From: Siphonodentalium dalli
Taxonomy: Eukaryota > Mollusca > Scaphopoda > Gadilida > Siphonodentaliidae
DNA: 64,000 nucleotides
Assembly: GCA_032622095.1 (NCBI GenBank)
Contig: CP136066.1
Location: 8,707,784-8,771,783, forward strand
Direction of reading: 5' to 3'
Numbering within the stretch: position 1 is the first letter of the stretch; each line of letters starts with the position of its first letter. Below the pieces are notes generated by a model. The model ran no database searches and was not told the origin of the DNA. It worked only from the letters and a program-made list of their open reading frames with translations. The position numbers and the translations under genes were made by a program. This document shows, piece by piece, positions 13,846-27,600 of this stretch.

Positions 13846-16800
13846 ATTCTCGATGTTTATGATGTTTGGTACTGTTGGATGTCGATTCTCGATGATTATG
13901 ATGTTTGGTACTTGTTGGATGTCGATTCTCGATGTTTATGATGTTCGGTACTGTTGGATGTCGATTCTCGATGTTTATGATGTTTGGTACTGTTGGATGT
14001 CGATTCTCGATGTTTATGATGTTTGGTACTGTTGGATGTCGATTCTCGATGTTTATGATGTTTGGTACTGTTGGATGTCGATTCTCGATGTTTATGATGT
14101 TCGGTACTGTTGGATGTCGATTCTCGATGTTTATGATGTTCGGTACTGTTGGATGTCGATTCTCGATGTTTATGATGTTTGGTACTGTTGGATGTCGATT
14201 CTCGATGTTTATGATGTTTGGTACTTGTTGGATGTTGATTCTTGATGTTTATGATGTTTGGTTCTTGTTGGATGTCGATTCTCGATGTTTATGATGTTTG
14301 GTACTTGTTGGATGTCGATTCTCGATGTTTATGATATTTGGTACAGTTGGATGTCGATTCTCGATGTTTATGATGTTTGGAACTGTTGGATGTCGATTCT
14401 CGATGTTTATGATGTTCGGTACTGTTGGATGTCGATTCTCGATGTTTATGATGTTTGGTACTGGATGTCGATTCTCGATGTTTATGATGTTTGGTACTGG
14501 ATGTCGATTCTCGATGTTTATGATGTTTGGTACTGGATGTCGATTCTCGATGTTTATGATGTTTGGTACTGTTGGATGTCGATTCTCGATGTTTATGATG
14601 TTTGGTACTGTTGGATGTCGATTCTCGATGTTTATGATGTTTGGTACTGTTGGATGTCGATTCTCGATGTTTATGATGTTCGGTACTGTTGGATGTCGAT
14701 TCTCGATGTTTATGATGTTTGGTACTGTTGAATGTCGATTCTCGATGTGTATGATGTTTGGTACTTGTGGGATGTCGATTCTCGATGTTTATGATGTTTG
14801 GTACTGTTGGATGTCGATTCTCGATGTTTATGATGTTTGGTACTGTTGGATGTCGATTCTCGATGTTTATGATGTTCGGTACTGTTGGATGTCGATTATC
14901 GATGTTTATTATGTTTGGTACTGTTGGATGTCGATTCTCGATGTGTATGATGTTTGGTACTGTTGGATGTCGATTCTCGATGTGTATGATGTTTGGTAAT
15001 GTTGGATGTCGATTCTCGATGTTTATGATGTTCGGTACTGCTGGATGTCGATTCTCGATGTTTATGATGTTTGGTAATGTTGGATGTCGATTCACGATGT
15101 TTATGATGTTTGGTACTGTTGGATGTCGATTCTCGATGTTTATGATGTTCGGTACTGTTGGATGTCGATTCTCGATGTTTATAATGTTCGGTACTGTTGG
15201 ATGTCGATTATCGATGTTTATGATGTTCGGTACTGTTGGATGTCGATTCTCGATGTTTATGATGTTTGGTACTGTTGGATGTCGATTCTCGATGTTTATG
15301 ATGTTTGGTACTTGTTGGATGTTGATTCTTGATGTTTATGATGTTTGGTTCTTGTTGGATGTCGATTCTCGATGTTTATGATGTTTGGTACTTGTTGGAT
15401 GTCGATTCTCGATGTTTATGATATTTGGTACAGTTGGATGTCGATTCTCGATGTTTATGATGTTTGGAACTGTTGGATGTCGATTCTCGATGTTTATGAT
15501 GTTCGGTACTGTTGGATGTCGATTCTCGATGTTTATGATGTTTGGTACTGGATGTCGATTCTCGATGTTTATGATGTTTGGTACTGGATGTCGATTCTCG
15601 ATGTTTATGATGTTTGGTACTGGATGTCGATTCTCGATGTTTATGATGTTTGGTACTGTTGGATGTCGATTCTCGATGTTTATGATGTTTGGTACTGTTG
15701 GATGTCGATTCTCGATGTTTATGATGTTTGGTACTGTTGGATGTCGATTCTCGATGTTTATGATGTTCGGTACTGTTGGATGTCGATTCTCGATGTTTAT
15801 GATGTTTGGTACTGTTGAATGTCGATTCTCGATGTGTATGATGTTTGGTACTTGTGGGATGTCGATTCTCGATGTTTATGATGTTTGGTACTGTTGGATG
15901 TCGATTCTCGATGTTTATGATGTTTGGTACTGTTGGATGTCGATTCTCGATGTTTATGATGTTCGGTACTGTTGGATGTCGATTATCGATGTTTATTATG
16001 TTTGGTACTGTTGGATGTCGATTCTCGATGTGTATGATGTTTGGTACTGTTGGATGTCGATTCTCGATGTGTATGATGTTTGGTAATGTTGGATGTCGAT
16101 TCTCGATGTTTATGATGTTCGGTACTGCTGGATGTCGATTCTCGATGTTTATGATGTTTGGTAATGTTGGATGTCGATTCACGATGTTTATGATGTTTGG
16201 TACTGTTGGATGTCGATTCTCGATGTTTATGATGTTCGGTACTGTTGGATGTCGATTCTCGATGTTTATAATGTTCGGTACTGTTGGATGTCGATTATCG
16301 ATGTTTATGATGTTTGGTACTGTTGGATGTCGATTCTCGATGTTTATGATGTTTGGTACTGTTGGATGTCGATTCTCGATGTTTATGATGTTCGGTACTG
16401 TTGGATGTCGATTCTCGACGTTTATGATGTTTGGTACTGTTGGATGTCGATTCTCGATGTTTATGATGTTTGGTACTGTTGGATGTCGATTCTCGATGTT
16501 TATGATGTTTGGAACTGTTGGATGTCGATTCTCGATGTTTATGATGTTCGGTACTGTTGGATGTCGATTCTCGATGTTTATGATGTTTGGTACTGGATGT
16601 CGATTCTCGATGTTTATGATGTTTGGTACTGGATGTCGATTCTCGATGTTTATGATGTTTGGTACTGGATGTCGATTCTCGATGTTTATGATGTTTGGTA
16701 CTGTTGGATGTCGATTCTCGATGTTTATGATGTTTGGTACTGTTGGATGTCGATTCTCGATGTTTATGATGTTTGGTACTGTTGGATGTCGATTCTCGAT

Positions 16801-18699
16801 GTTTATGATGTTCGGTACTGTTGGATGTCGATTCTCGATGTTTATGATGTTTGGTACTGTTGAATGTCGATTCTCGATGTGTATGATGTTTGGTACTTGT
16901 GGGATGTCGATTCTCGATGTTTATGATGTTTGGTACTGTTGGATGTCGATTCTCGATGTTTATGATGTTTGGTACTGTTGGATGTCGATTCTCGATGTTT
17001 ATGATGATCGGTACTGTTGGATGTCGATTATCGATGTTTATTATGTTTGGTACTGTTGGATGTCGATTCTCGATGTTTATGATGTTTGGTACTGTTGGAT
17101 GTCGATTCTCGATGTGTATGATGTTTGGTAATGTTGGATGTCGATTCTCGATGTTTATGATGTTCGGTACTGCTGGATGTCGATTCTCGATGTTTATGAT
17201 GTTTGGTAATGTTGGATGTCGATTCACGATGTTTATGATGTTTGGTACTGTTGGATGTCGATTCTCGATGTTTATGATGTTCGGTACTGTTGGATGTCGA
17301 TTCTCGATGTTTATAATGTTCGGTACTGTTGGATGTCGATTATCGATGTTTATGATGTTTGGTACTGTTGGATGTCGATTCTCGATGTTTATGATGTTTG
17401 GTACTGTTGGATGTCGATTCTCGATGTTTATGATGTTCGGTACTGTTGGATGTCGATTCTCGACGTTTATGATGTTTGGTACTGTTGGATGTCGATTCTC
17501 GATGTTTATGATGTTTGGTACTGTTGGATGTCGATTCTCGATGTTTATGATGTTTGGTACTTGTTGGATGTCGATTCTCGATGTTTATGATGTTTGGTAC
17601 TTGTTGGATGTCGATTCTCGATGTTTATGATGTTTGGTACTGTTGGATGTCGATTCTCGATGTTTATGATGTTTGGTACTGTTGGATGTCGATTCTCGAT
17701 GTTTATGATGTTTGGTACTGTTGGATGTCGATTCTCGAAGTTTATGATGTTTGGTACTGTTGGATGTCGATTCTCGACGTTTATGATGTTTGGTACTGTT
17801 GGATGTCGATTCTCGAAGTTTATGATGTTTGGTACTGTTGGATGTCGATTCTCGATGTTTATGATGTTTGGTACTTGTTGGATGTCGATTCTCGATGTTT
17901 ATGATGTTCGGTACTGTTGGATATCGATTCTCGATGTTTATGATGTTTGGTACTTGTTGGATGTCGATTCTCGATGTTTATGATGTTTGGTACTGTTGGA
18001 TGTCGATTCTCGAAGTGTATGATGTTTGGTACTGTTGGATGTCGATTCTCGATGTTTATGATGTTTGGTACTGTTGGATGTCGATTCTCGATGTTTATGA
18101 TGTTTGGTACTGTTGGATGTCGATTCTCGATGTTTATGATGTTTGGTACTTGTTGGATGTCGATTCTCGATGTTTATGATGTTTGGTACTGTTGGATGTC
18201 GATTCTCGATGTTTATGATGTTTGGTACTTGTTGGATGTCGATTCTCGATGTTTATGATGTTTGGTACTGTTGGATGTCGATTCTCGATGTTTATGATGT
18301 TTGGTACTGTTGGATGTCGATTATCGATGTTTATGATGTTTGGTACTTGTTGGATGTCGATTCTCGATGTTTATGATGTTTGGTACTGTTGGATGTCGAT
18401 TCTCGATGTTTATGATGTTTGGTACTGTTGGATGTCGATTCTTGATGTTTATGATGTTTGGTACTTGTTGGATGTCGATTCTCGATGTTTATGATGTTTG
18501 GTACTTGTTGGATGTCGATTCTCGATGTTTATGATGTTTGTACTTGTTGGATGTCGATTCTCGATGTTTATGATGTTTGGTACTTGTTGGATGTCGATTC
18601 TCGATGTTTATGATGTTTGGTACTGTTGGATGTCGATTCTCGATGTTTATGATGTTTGGTACTTGTTGGATGTCGATTCTCGATGTTTATGATGTTCGG

Positions 18700-21600
18700 T
18701 ACTGTTGGATGTCGATTCTCGATGTTTATGATGTTTGGTACTGTTGGATGTCGATTCTCGATGTTTATGATGTTTGGTACTGTTGGATGTCGATTCTCGA
18801 TGTTTATGATGTTTGGTACTGTTGGATGTCGATTCTCGATGTTTATGATGTTCGGTACTGTTGGATGTCGATTCTCGATGTTTATGATGTTTGGTACTGT
18901 TGGATGTCGATTCTCGATGTTTATGATGTTTGGTACTGTTGGATGTCGATTCTCGATGTTTATGATGTTTGGTACTGTTGGATGTCGATTCTCGATGTTT
19001 ATGATGTTCGGTACTTGTTGGATGTCGATTCTCGATGTTTATGATGTTCGGTACTTGTTGGATGTCGATTCTCGATGTTTATGATGTTTGGTACTGTTGG
19101 ATGTCGATTCTCGATGTTTATGATGTTTGGTACTGTTGGATGTCGATTCTCGATGTTTATGATGTTTGGTACTGTTGGATGTCGATTCTCGATGTTTATG
19201 ATGTTCGGTACTGTTGGATGTCGATTCTCGATGTTTATGATGTTCGGTACTGTTGGATGTCGATTCTCGATGTTTATGATGTTTGGTACTGTTGGATGTC
19301 GATTCTCGATGTTTATGATGTTTGGTACTGTTGGATGTCGATTCTCGATGTTTATGATGTTTGGTACTTGTTGGATGTCGATTCTCGATGTGTATGATGT
19401 TCGGTACTGTTGGATGTCGATTCTCGATGTTTATGATGTTTGGTACTGTTGGATGTCGATTCTCGATGTTTATGATGTTCGGTACTGTTGGATGTCGATT
19501 CTCGATGTTTATGATGTTTGGTACTGTTGGATGTCGATTCTCGATGTTTATGATGTTTGGTACTGTTGGATGTCGATTCTCGATGTTTATGATGTTTGGT
19601 ACTTGTTGGATGTCGATTCTCGATGTGTATGATGTTTGGTACTGTTGGATGTCGATTCTCGATGTTTATGATGTTTGGTACTGTTGGATGTCGATTCTCG
19701 ATGTTTATGATGTTCGGTACTGTTGGATGTCGATTCTCGATGTTTATGATGTTTGGTACTTGTTGGATGTCGATTCTCGATGTTTATGATGTTTGGTACT
19801 TGTTGGATGTCGATTCTCGATGTTTATGATGTTTGGTACTGTTGGATGTCGATTCTCGGTGTTTATGATGTTTGTTACTGTTGGATGTCGATTCTCGATG
19901 TGTATGATGTTTGGTACTGTTGGATGTCGATTCTCGATGTTTATGATGTTTGGTACTGTTGGATGTCGATTCTCGATGTTTATGATGTTTGGTACTGTTG
20001 GATGTCGATTCTCGATGTTTATGATGTTCGGTACTGTTGGATGTCGATTCTCGATGTTTATGATGTTTGGTACTGTTGGATGTCGATTCTCGATGTTTAT
20101 GATGTTTGGTACTGTTGGATGTAGATTCTCGATGTTTATGATGTTTGGTACTTGTTGGGTGTCGATTCTCGATGTTTATGATGTTTGGTACTGTTGGATG
20201 TCGATTCTCGATGTTTATGATGTTTGGTACTGTTGTATGTCGATTTTCGATGTTTATGATGTTTGGTACTGTTGGATGTCGATTCTCGATGTTTATGATG
20301 TTTGGTACTGTTGGATGTCGATTCTCGATGTTTATGATGTTTGGTACTGTTGGATGTCGATTCTCGATGTTTACGATGTTTGGTACTGTTGTATGTCGAT
20401 TCTCGATGTTTATGATGTTTGGTACTGTTGGATGTCGATTCTCGATGTTTATGATGTTTGGTACTGTTGTATGTCGATTCTCGATGTTTATGATGTTTGG
20501 TACTGTTGGATGTCGATTCTCGATGTTTATGATGTTTGGTACTGTTGGATGTCGATTCTCGATGTTTATGATGTTTGGTACTGTTGGATGTCGATTCTCG
20601 ATGTTTATGATGTTTGGTACTGTTGTATGTCGATTTTCGATGTTTATGATGTTTGGTACTGTTGGATGTCGATTCTCGATGTTTATGATGTTTGGTACTG
20701 TTGGATGTCGATTCTCGATGTTTATGATGTTCGGTAAAGTTGGATGTCGATTCTCGATGTTTATGATGTTTGGTACTGTTGGATGTCGATTCTCGATGTT
20801 TATGATGTTTGGTACTGTTGTATGTCGATTTTCGATGTTTATGATGTTTGGTACTGTTGGATGTCGATTCTCGATGTTTATGATGTTCGGTACTGTTGGA
20901 TGTCGATTCTCGATGTTTATGATGTTCGGTACTGTTGGATGTCGATTCTCGATGTTTATGATGTTCGGTACTGTTGGATGTCGATTCTCGATGTTTATGA
21001 TGTTCGGTACTGTTGGATGTCGATTCTCGATGTTTATGATGTTTGGTACTGTTGGATGTCGATTCTCGATGTTTATGATGTTTGGTACTGTTGGATGTAG
21101 ATTCTCGATGTTTATGATGTTTGGTACTTGTTGGGTGTCGATTCTCGATGTTTATGATGTTTGGTACTGTTGGATGTCGATTCTCGATGTTTATGATGTT
21201 TGGTACTTGTTGGATGTCGATTCTCGATGTTTATGATGTTTGGTACTTGTTGGATGTCGATTCTCGATGTTTATGATGTTTGGTACTGTTGGATGTCGAT
21301 TCTCGATGTTTATGATGTTTGGTACTGTTGGATGTCGATTCTCGATGTGTATGATGTTTGGTACTGTTGGATGTCGATTCTCGATGTTTATGATGTTTGG
21401 TACTGTTGGATGTCGATTCTCGATGTTTATGATGTTTGGTACTGTTGGATGTCGATTCTCGATGTTTATGATGTTCGGTACTGTTGGATGTCGATTCTCG
21501 ATGTTTATGATGTTCGGTACTGTTGGATGTCGATTCTCGATGTTTATGATGTTCGGTACTGTTGGATGTCGATTCTCGATGTTTATGATGTTCGGTACGG

Positions 21601-24600
21601 TTGGATGTCGATTCTCGATGTTTATGATGTTTGGTACTGTTGGATGTCGATTCTCGATGTTTATGATGTTTGGTACTGTTGGATGTAGATTCTCGATGTT
21701 TATGATGTTTGGTACTTGTTGGGTGTCGATTCTCGATGTTTATGATGTTTGGTACTGTTGGATGTCGATTCTCGATGTTTATGATGTTTGGTACTGTTGT
21801 ATGTCGATTTTCGATGTTTATGATGTTTGGTACTGTTGGATGTCGATTCTCGATGTTTATGATGTTTGGTACTGTTGGATGTCGATTCTCGATGTTTATG
21901 ATGTTTGGTACTGTTGGATGTCGATTCTCGATGTTTATGATGTTTGGTACTGTTGTATGTCGATTCTCGATGTTTATGATGTTTGGTACTGTTGGATGTC
22001 GATTCTCGATGTTTATGATGTTTGGTACTGTTGTATGTCGATTCTCGATGTTTATGATGTTTGGTACTGTTGGATGTCGATTCTCGATGTTTATGATGTT
22101 TGGTACTGTTGGATGTCGATTCTCGATGTTTATGATGTTTGGTACTGTTGGATGTCGATTCTCGATGTTTATGATGTTTGGTACTGTTGTATGTCGATTT
22201 TCGATGTTTATGATGTTTGGTACTGTTGGATGTCGATTCTCGATGTTTATGATGTTTGTTACTGTTGGATGTCGATTCTCGATGTTTATGATGTTCGGTA
22301 CTGTTGGATGTCGATTCTCGATGTTTATGATGTTTGGTACTGTTGGATGTCGATTCTCGATGTTTATGATGTTTGGTACTGTTGTATGTCGATTTTCGAT
22401 GTTTATGATGTTTGGTACTGTTGGATGTCGATTCTCGATGTTTATGATGTTCGGTACTGTTGGATGTCGATTCTCGATGTTTATGATGTTCGGTACTGTT
22501 GGATGTCGATTCTCGATGTTTATGATGTTCGGTACTGTTGGATGTCGATTCTCGATGTTTATGATGTTCGGTACTGTTGGATGTCGATTCTCGATGTTTA
22601 TGATGTTTGGTACTGTTGGATGTCGATTCTCGATGTTTATGATGTTTGGTACTGTTGGATGTAGATTCTCGATGTTTATGATGTTTGGTACTTGTTGGGT
22701 GTCGATTCTCGATGTTTATGATGTTTGGTACTGTTGGATGTCGATTCTCGATGTTTATGATGTTTGGTACTGTTGTATGTCGATTTTCGATGTTTATGAT
22801 GTTTGGTACTGTTGTATGTCGATTTTCGATGTTTATGATGTTTGGTACTGTTGTATGTCGATTTTCGATGTTTATGATGTTTGGTACTGTTGGATGTCGA
22901 TTCTCGATGTTTATGATGTTTGGTACTGTTGGATGTCGATTCTCGATGTTTATGATGTTTGGTACTGTTGGATGTCGATTCTCGATGTTTATGATGTTTG
23001 GTACTGTTGGATGTCGATTCTCGATGTTTATGATGTTTGGTACTGTTGGATGTCGATTCTCGATGTTTATGATGTTTGGTACTGCTGGATGTCGATTCTC
23101 GATGTTTATGATGTTTGGTACTGTTGGATGTCGATTCTCGATGTTTATGATGTTTGGTACTGTTGGATGTCGATCTCGATGTTTATGATGTTTGGTACTG
23201 TTGGATGTCGATTCTCGATGTTTATGATGTTCGGTACTGTTGGATGTCGATTCTCGATGTTTATGATGTTCGGTACTGTTGGATGTCGATTCTCGATGTT
23301 TATGATGTTCGGTACTGCTGGATGTCGATTCTCGATGTTTATGATGTTTGGTACTGTTGGATGTCGATTCTCGATGTTTATGATGTTCGGTACTGTTGGA
23401 TGTCGATTCTCGATGTTTATGATGTTTGGTACTGTTGGATGTCGATTCTCGATGTTTATGATGTTTGGTACTGTTGGATGTCGATTCTCGATGTTTATGA
23501 TGTTCGGTACTGTTGGATGTCGATTCTCGATGTTTATGATGTTTGGTACTGTTGGATGTCGATTCTCGATGTTTATGATGTTTGGTACTGCTGGATGTCG
23601 ATTCTCGATGTTTATGATGTTTGGTACTGTTGGATGTCGATTCTCGATGTTTATGATGTTCGGTACTGTTGGATGTCGATTCTCGATGTTTATGATGTTC
23701 GGTACTGCTGGATGTCGATTCTCGATGTTTATGATGTTTGGTACTTGTTGGATGTCGATTCTCGATGTTTATGATGTTTGGTACTTGTTGGATGTCGATT
23801 CTCGATGTTTATGATGTTTGGTACTGTTGGATGTCGATTCTCGATGTGTATGATGTTTGGTACAGTTGGATGTCGATTCTCGATGTGTATGATGTTTGGT
23901 ACTGTTGGATGTCGATTCTCGATGTGTATGATGTTTGGTACTGTTGGATGTCGATTCTCGATGTTTATGATGTTTGGTACTGTTGGATGTCGATTCTCGA
24001 ACTGCTGGATGTCGATTCTCGATGTGTATGATGTTTGGTACTGTTGGATGTCGATTCTCGATATTTATGATGTTTGGTACTGCTGGATGTCGATTCTCGA
24101 TGTTTATGATGTTTGGTACTGTTGGATGTCGATTCTCGATGTTTATGATGTTTGGTACTGTTGGATGTCGATTTTCGATGTTTATGATGTTTGGTACTTG
24201 TTGGATGTCGATTCTCGATGTTTATGATGTTCGGTACTGTTGGATGTCGATTCTCGATGTTTATGATGTTTGGTACTGTTGTATGTCGATTTTCGATGTT
24301 TATGATGTTTGGTACTGTTGTATGTCGATTTTCGATGTTTATGATGTTTGGTACTGTTGGATGTCGATTCTCGATGTTTATGATGTTTGGTACTGTTGGA
24401 TGTCGATTCTCGATGTTTATGATGTTTGGTACTGTTGGATGTCGATTCTCGATGTTTATGATGTTTGGTACTGTTGTATGTCGATTCTCGATGTTTATGA
24501 TGTTTGGTACTGTTGGATGTCGATTCTCGATGTTTATGATGTTTGGTACTGTTGTATGTCGATTCTCGATGTTTATGATGTTTGGTACTGTTGGATGTCG

Positions 24601-27600
24601 ATTCTCGATGTTTATGATGTTTGGTACTGTTGGATGTCGATTCTCGATGTTTATGATGTTTGGTACTGTTGGATGTCGATTCTCGATGTTTATGATGTTT
24701 GGTACTGTTGTATGTCGATTTTCGATGTTTATGATGTTTGGTACTGTTGGATGTCGATTCTCGATGTTTATGATGTTTGTTACTGTTGGATGTCGATTCT
24801 CGATGTTTATGATGTTCGGTACTGTTGGATGTCGATTCTCGATGTTTATGATGTTTGGTACTGTTGGATGTCGATTCTCGATGTTTATGATGTTTGGTAC
24901 TGTTGTATGTCGATTTTCGATGTTTATGATGTTTGGTACTGTTGGATGTCGATTCTCGATGTTTATGATGTTCGGTACTGTTGGATGTCGATTCTCGATG
25001 TTTATGATGTTCGGTACTGTTGGATGTCGATTCTCGATGTTTATGATGTTCGGTACTGTTGGATGTCGATTCTCGATGTTTATGATGTTCGGTACTGTTG
25101 GATGTCGATTCCCGATGTTTATGATGTTTGGTACTGTTGGATGTCGATTCTCGATGTTTATGATGTTTGGTACTGTTGGATGTAGATTCTCGATGTTTAT
25201 GATGTTTGGTACTTGTTGGGTGTCGATTCTCGATGTTTATGATGTTTGGTACTGTTGGATGTCGATTCTCGATGTTTATGATGTTTGGTACTGTTGTATG
25301 TCGATTTTCGATGTTTATGATGTTTGGTACTGTTGTATGTCGATTTTCGATGTTTATGATGTTTGGTACTGTTGTATGTCGATTTTCGATGTTTATGATG
25401 TTTGGTACTGTTGGATGTCGATTCTCGATGTTTATGATGTTTGGTACTGTTGGATGTCGATTCTCGATGTTTATGATGTTTGGTACTGTTGGATGTCGAT
25501 TCTCGATGTTTATGATGTTTGGTACTGTTGGATGTCGATTCTCGATGTTTATGATGTTTGGTACTGTTGGATGTCGATTCTCGATGTTTATGATGTTTGG
25601 TACTGCTGGATGTCGATTCTCGATGTTTATGATGTTTGGTACTGTTGGATGTCGATTCTCGATGTTTATGATGTTTGGTACTGTTGGATGTCGATCTCGA
25701 TGTTTATGATGTTTGGTACTGTTGGATGTCGATTCTCGATGTTTATGATGTTCGGTACTGTTGGATGTCGATTCTCGATGTTTATGATGTTCGGTACTGT
25801 TGGATGTCGATTCTCGATGTTTATGATGTTCGGTACTGCTGGATGTCGATTCTCGATGTTTATGATGTTTGGTACTGTTGGATGTCGATTCTCGATGTTT
25901 ATGATGTTCGGTACTGTTGGATGTCGATTCTCGATGTTTATGATGTTTGGTACTGTTGGATGTCGATTCTCGATGTTTATGATGTTTGGTACTGTTGGAT
26001 GTCGATTCTCGATGTTTATGATGTTCGGTACTGTTGGATGTCGATTCTCGATGTTTATGATGTTTGGTACTGTTGGATGTCGATTCTCGATGTTTATGAT
26101 GTTTGGTACTGCTGGATGTCGATTCTCGATGTTTATGATGTTTGGTACTGTTGGATGTCGATTCTCGATGTTTATGATGTTCGGTACTGTTGGATGTCGA
26201 TTCTCGATGTTTATGATGTTCGGTACTGCTGGATGTCGATTCTCGATGTTTATGATGTTTGGTACTTGTTGGATGTCGATTCTCGATGTTTATGATGTTT
26301 GGTACTTGTTGGATGTCGATTCTCGATGTTTATGATGTTTGGTACTGTTGGATGTCGATTCTCGATGTGTATGATGTTTGGTACAGTTGGATGTCGATTC
26401 TCGATGTGTATGATGTTTGGTACTGTTGGATGTCGATTCTCGATGTGTATGATGTTTGGTACTGTTGGATGTCGATTCTCGATGTTTATGATGTTTGGTA
26501 CTGTTGGATGTCGATTCTCGAACTGCTGGATGTCGATTCTCGATGTGTATGATGTTTGGTACTGTTGGATGTCGATTCTCGATATTTATGATGTTTGGTA
26601 CTGCTGGATGTCGATTCTCGATGTTTATGATGTTTGGTACTGTTGGATGTCGATTCTCGATGTTTATGATGTTTGGTACTGTTGGATGTCGATTTTCGAT
26701 GTTTATGATGTTTGGTACTTGTTGGATGTCGATTCTCGATGTTTATGATGTTCGGTACTGTTGGATGTCGATTCTCGATATTTATGATGTTTGGTACTTG
26801 TTGGATGTCGATTCTCGATGTTTATGATGTTTGGTACTTGTTGGATGTCGATTCTCGATGTTTATGATGTTTGGTACTGTTGGATGTCGATTCTCGATGT
26901 TTATGATGTTTGGTACTGTTGGATGTCGATTCTCGATGTTTATGATGTTTGGTACTGTTGGATGTAGATTCTCGATGTTTATGATGTTTGGTACTTGTTG
27001 GGTGTCGATTCTCGATGTTTATGATGTTTGGTACTGTTGGATGTCGATTCTCGATGTTTATGATGTTTGGTACTGTTGGATGTCGATTCTCGATGTTTAT
27101 GATGTTTGGTACTGTTGTATGTCGATTTTCGATGTTTATGATGTTTGGTACTGTTGTATGTCGATTTTCGATGTTTATGATGTTTGGTACTGTTGTATGT
27201 CGATTTTCGATGTTTATGATGTTTGGTACTGTTGGATGTCGATTCTCGATGTTTATGATGTTTGGTACTGTTGGATGTCGATTCTCGATGTTTATGATGT
27301 TTGGTACTGTTGGATGTCGATTCTCGATGTTTATGATGTTCGGTACTGTTGGATGTCGATTCTCGATGTTTATGATGTTTGGTACTGTTGGATGTCGATT
27401 CTCGATGTTTATGATGTTTGGTACTGCTGGATGTCGATTCTCGATGTTTATGATGTTTGGTACTGTTGGATGTCGATTCTCGATGTTTATGATGTTTGGT
27501 ACTGCTGGATGTCGATTCTCGATGTTTATGATGTTTGGTACTGTTGGATGTCGATTCTCGATGTTTATGATGTTTGGTACTGTTGGATGTCGATTCTCGA
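18700..27600 (+). repeat. Array domain B: GTTGTATG-marked units with 2,521-bp tandem duplication
   Basis: Units with GTTGTATGTCGATTTTCG or GTTGTATGTCGATTCTCG appear from about 20,232 and are frequent to about 27,210. They are absent from domain A. A 2,521-bp block (about 21,770-24,290) is duplicated in tandem (about 24,291-26,780), with matched signatures at 22,685/25,206, 23,154/25,675, 23,738/26,259 and 23,974/26,495. Both copies carry the 38-bp unit and the fused partial unit. A single domain-B-type unit reappears at about 40,587 in domain D. The domain limits are approximate. Confidence 0.88.

Larger units (their letters stand above)
1..18700 (+). repeat. Array domain A: 1,557-bp and about 2.5-kb higher-order repeats
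   Basis: Variant monomers recur in a fixed order. One frame-shifting block starts at 444, 2,001, 4,512, 6,069, 8,593, 11,104, 12,661 and 13,905, giving spacings of 1,557, 2,511, 1,557, 2,524, 2,511, 1,557 and 1,244 bp. Each repeat carries diagnostic units: GATGTTGATTCTTG, GATATTTGGTACAG, GGAACTG, three consecutive 36-bp units, GGTAATG and GATTCACG. The right limit is approximate. The shared tail block with TTTGTACTTG (4,276, 10,868, 18,538) is the last clear domain-A signature. Confidence 0.9.
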
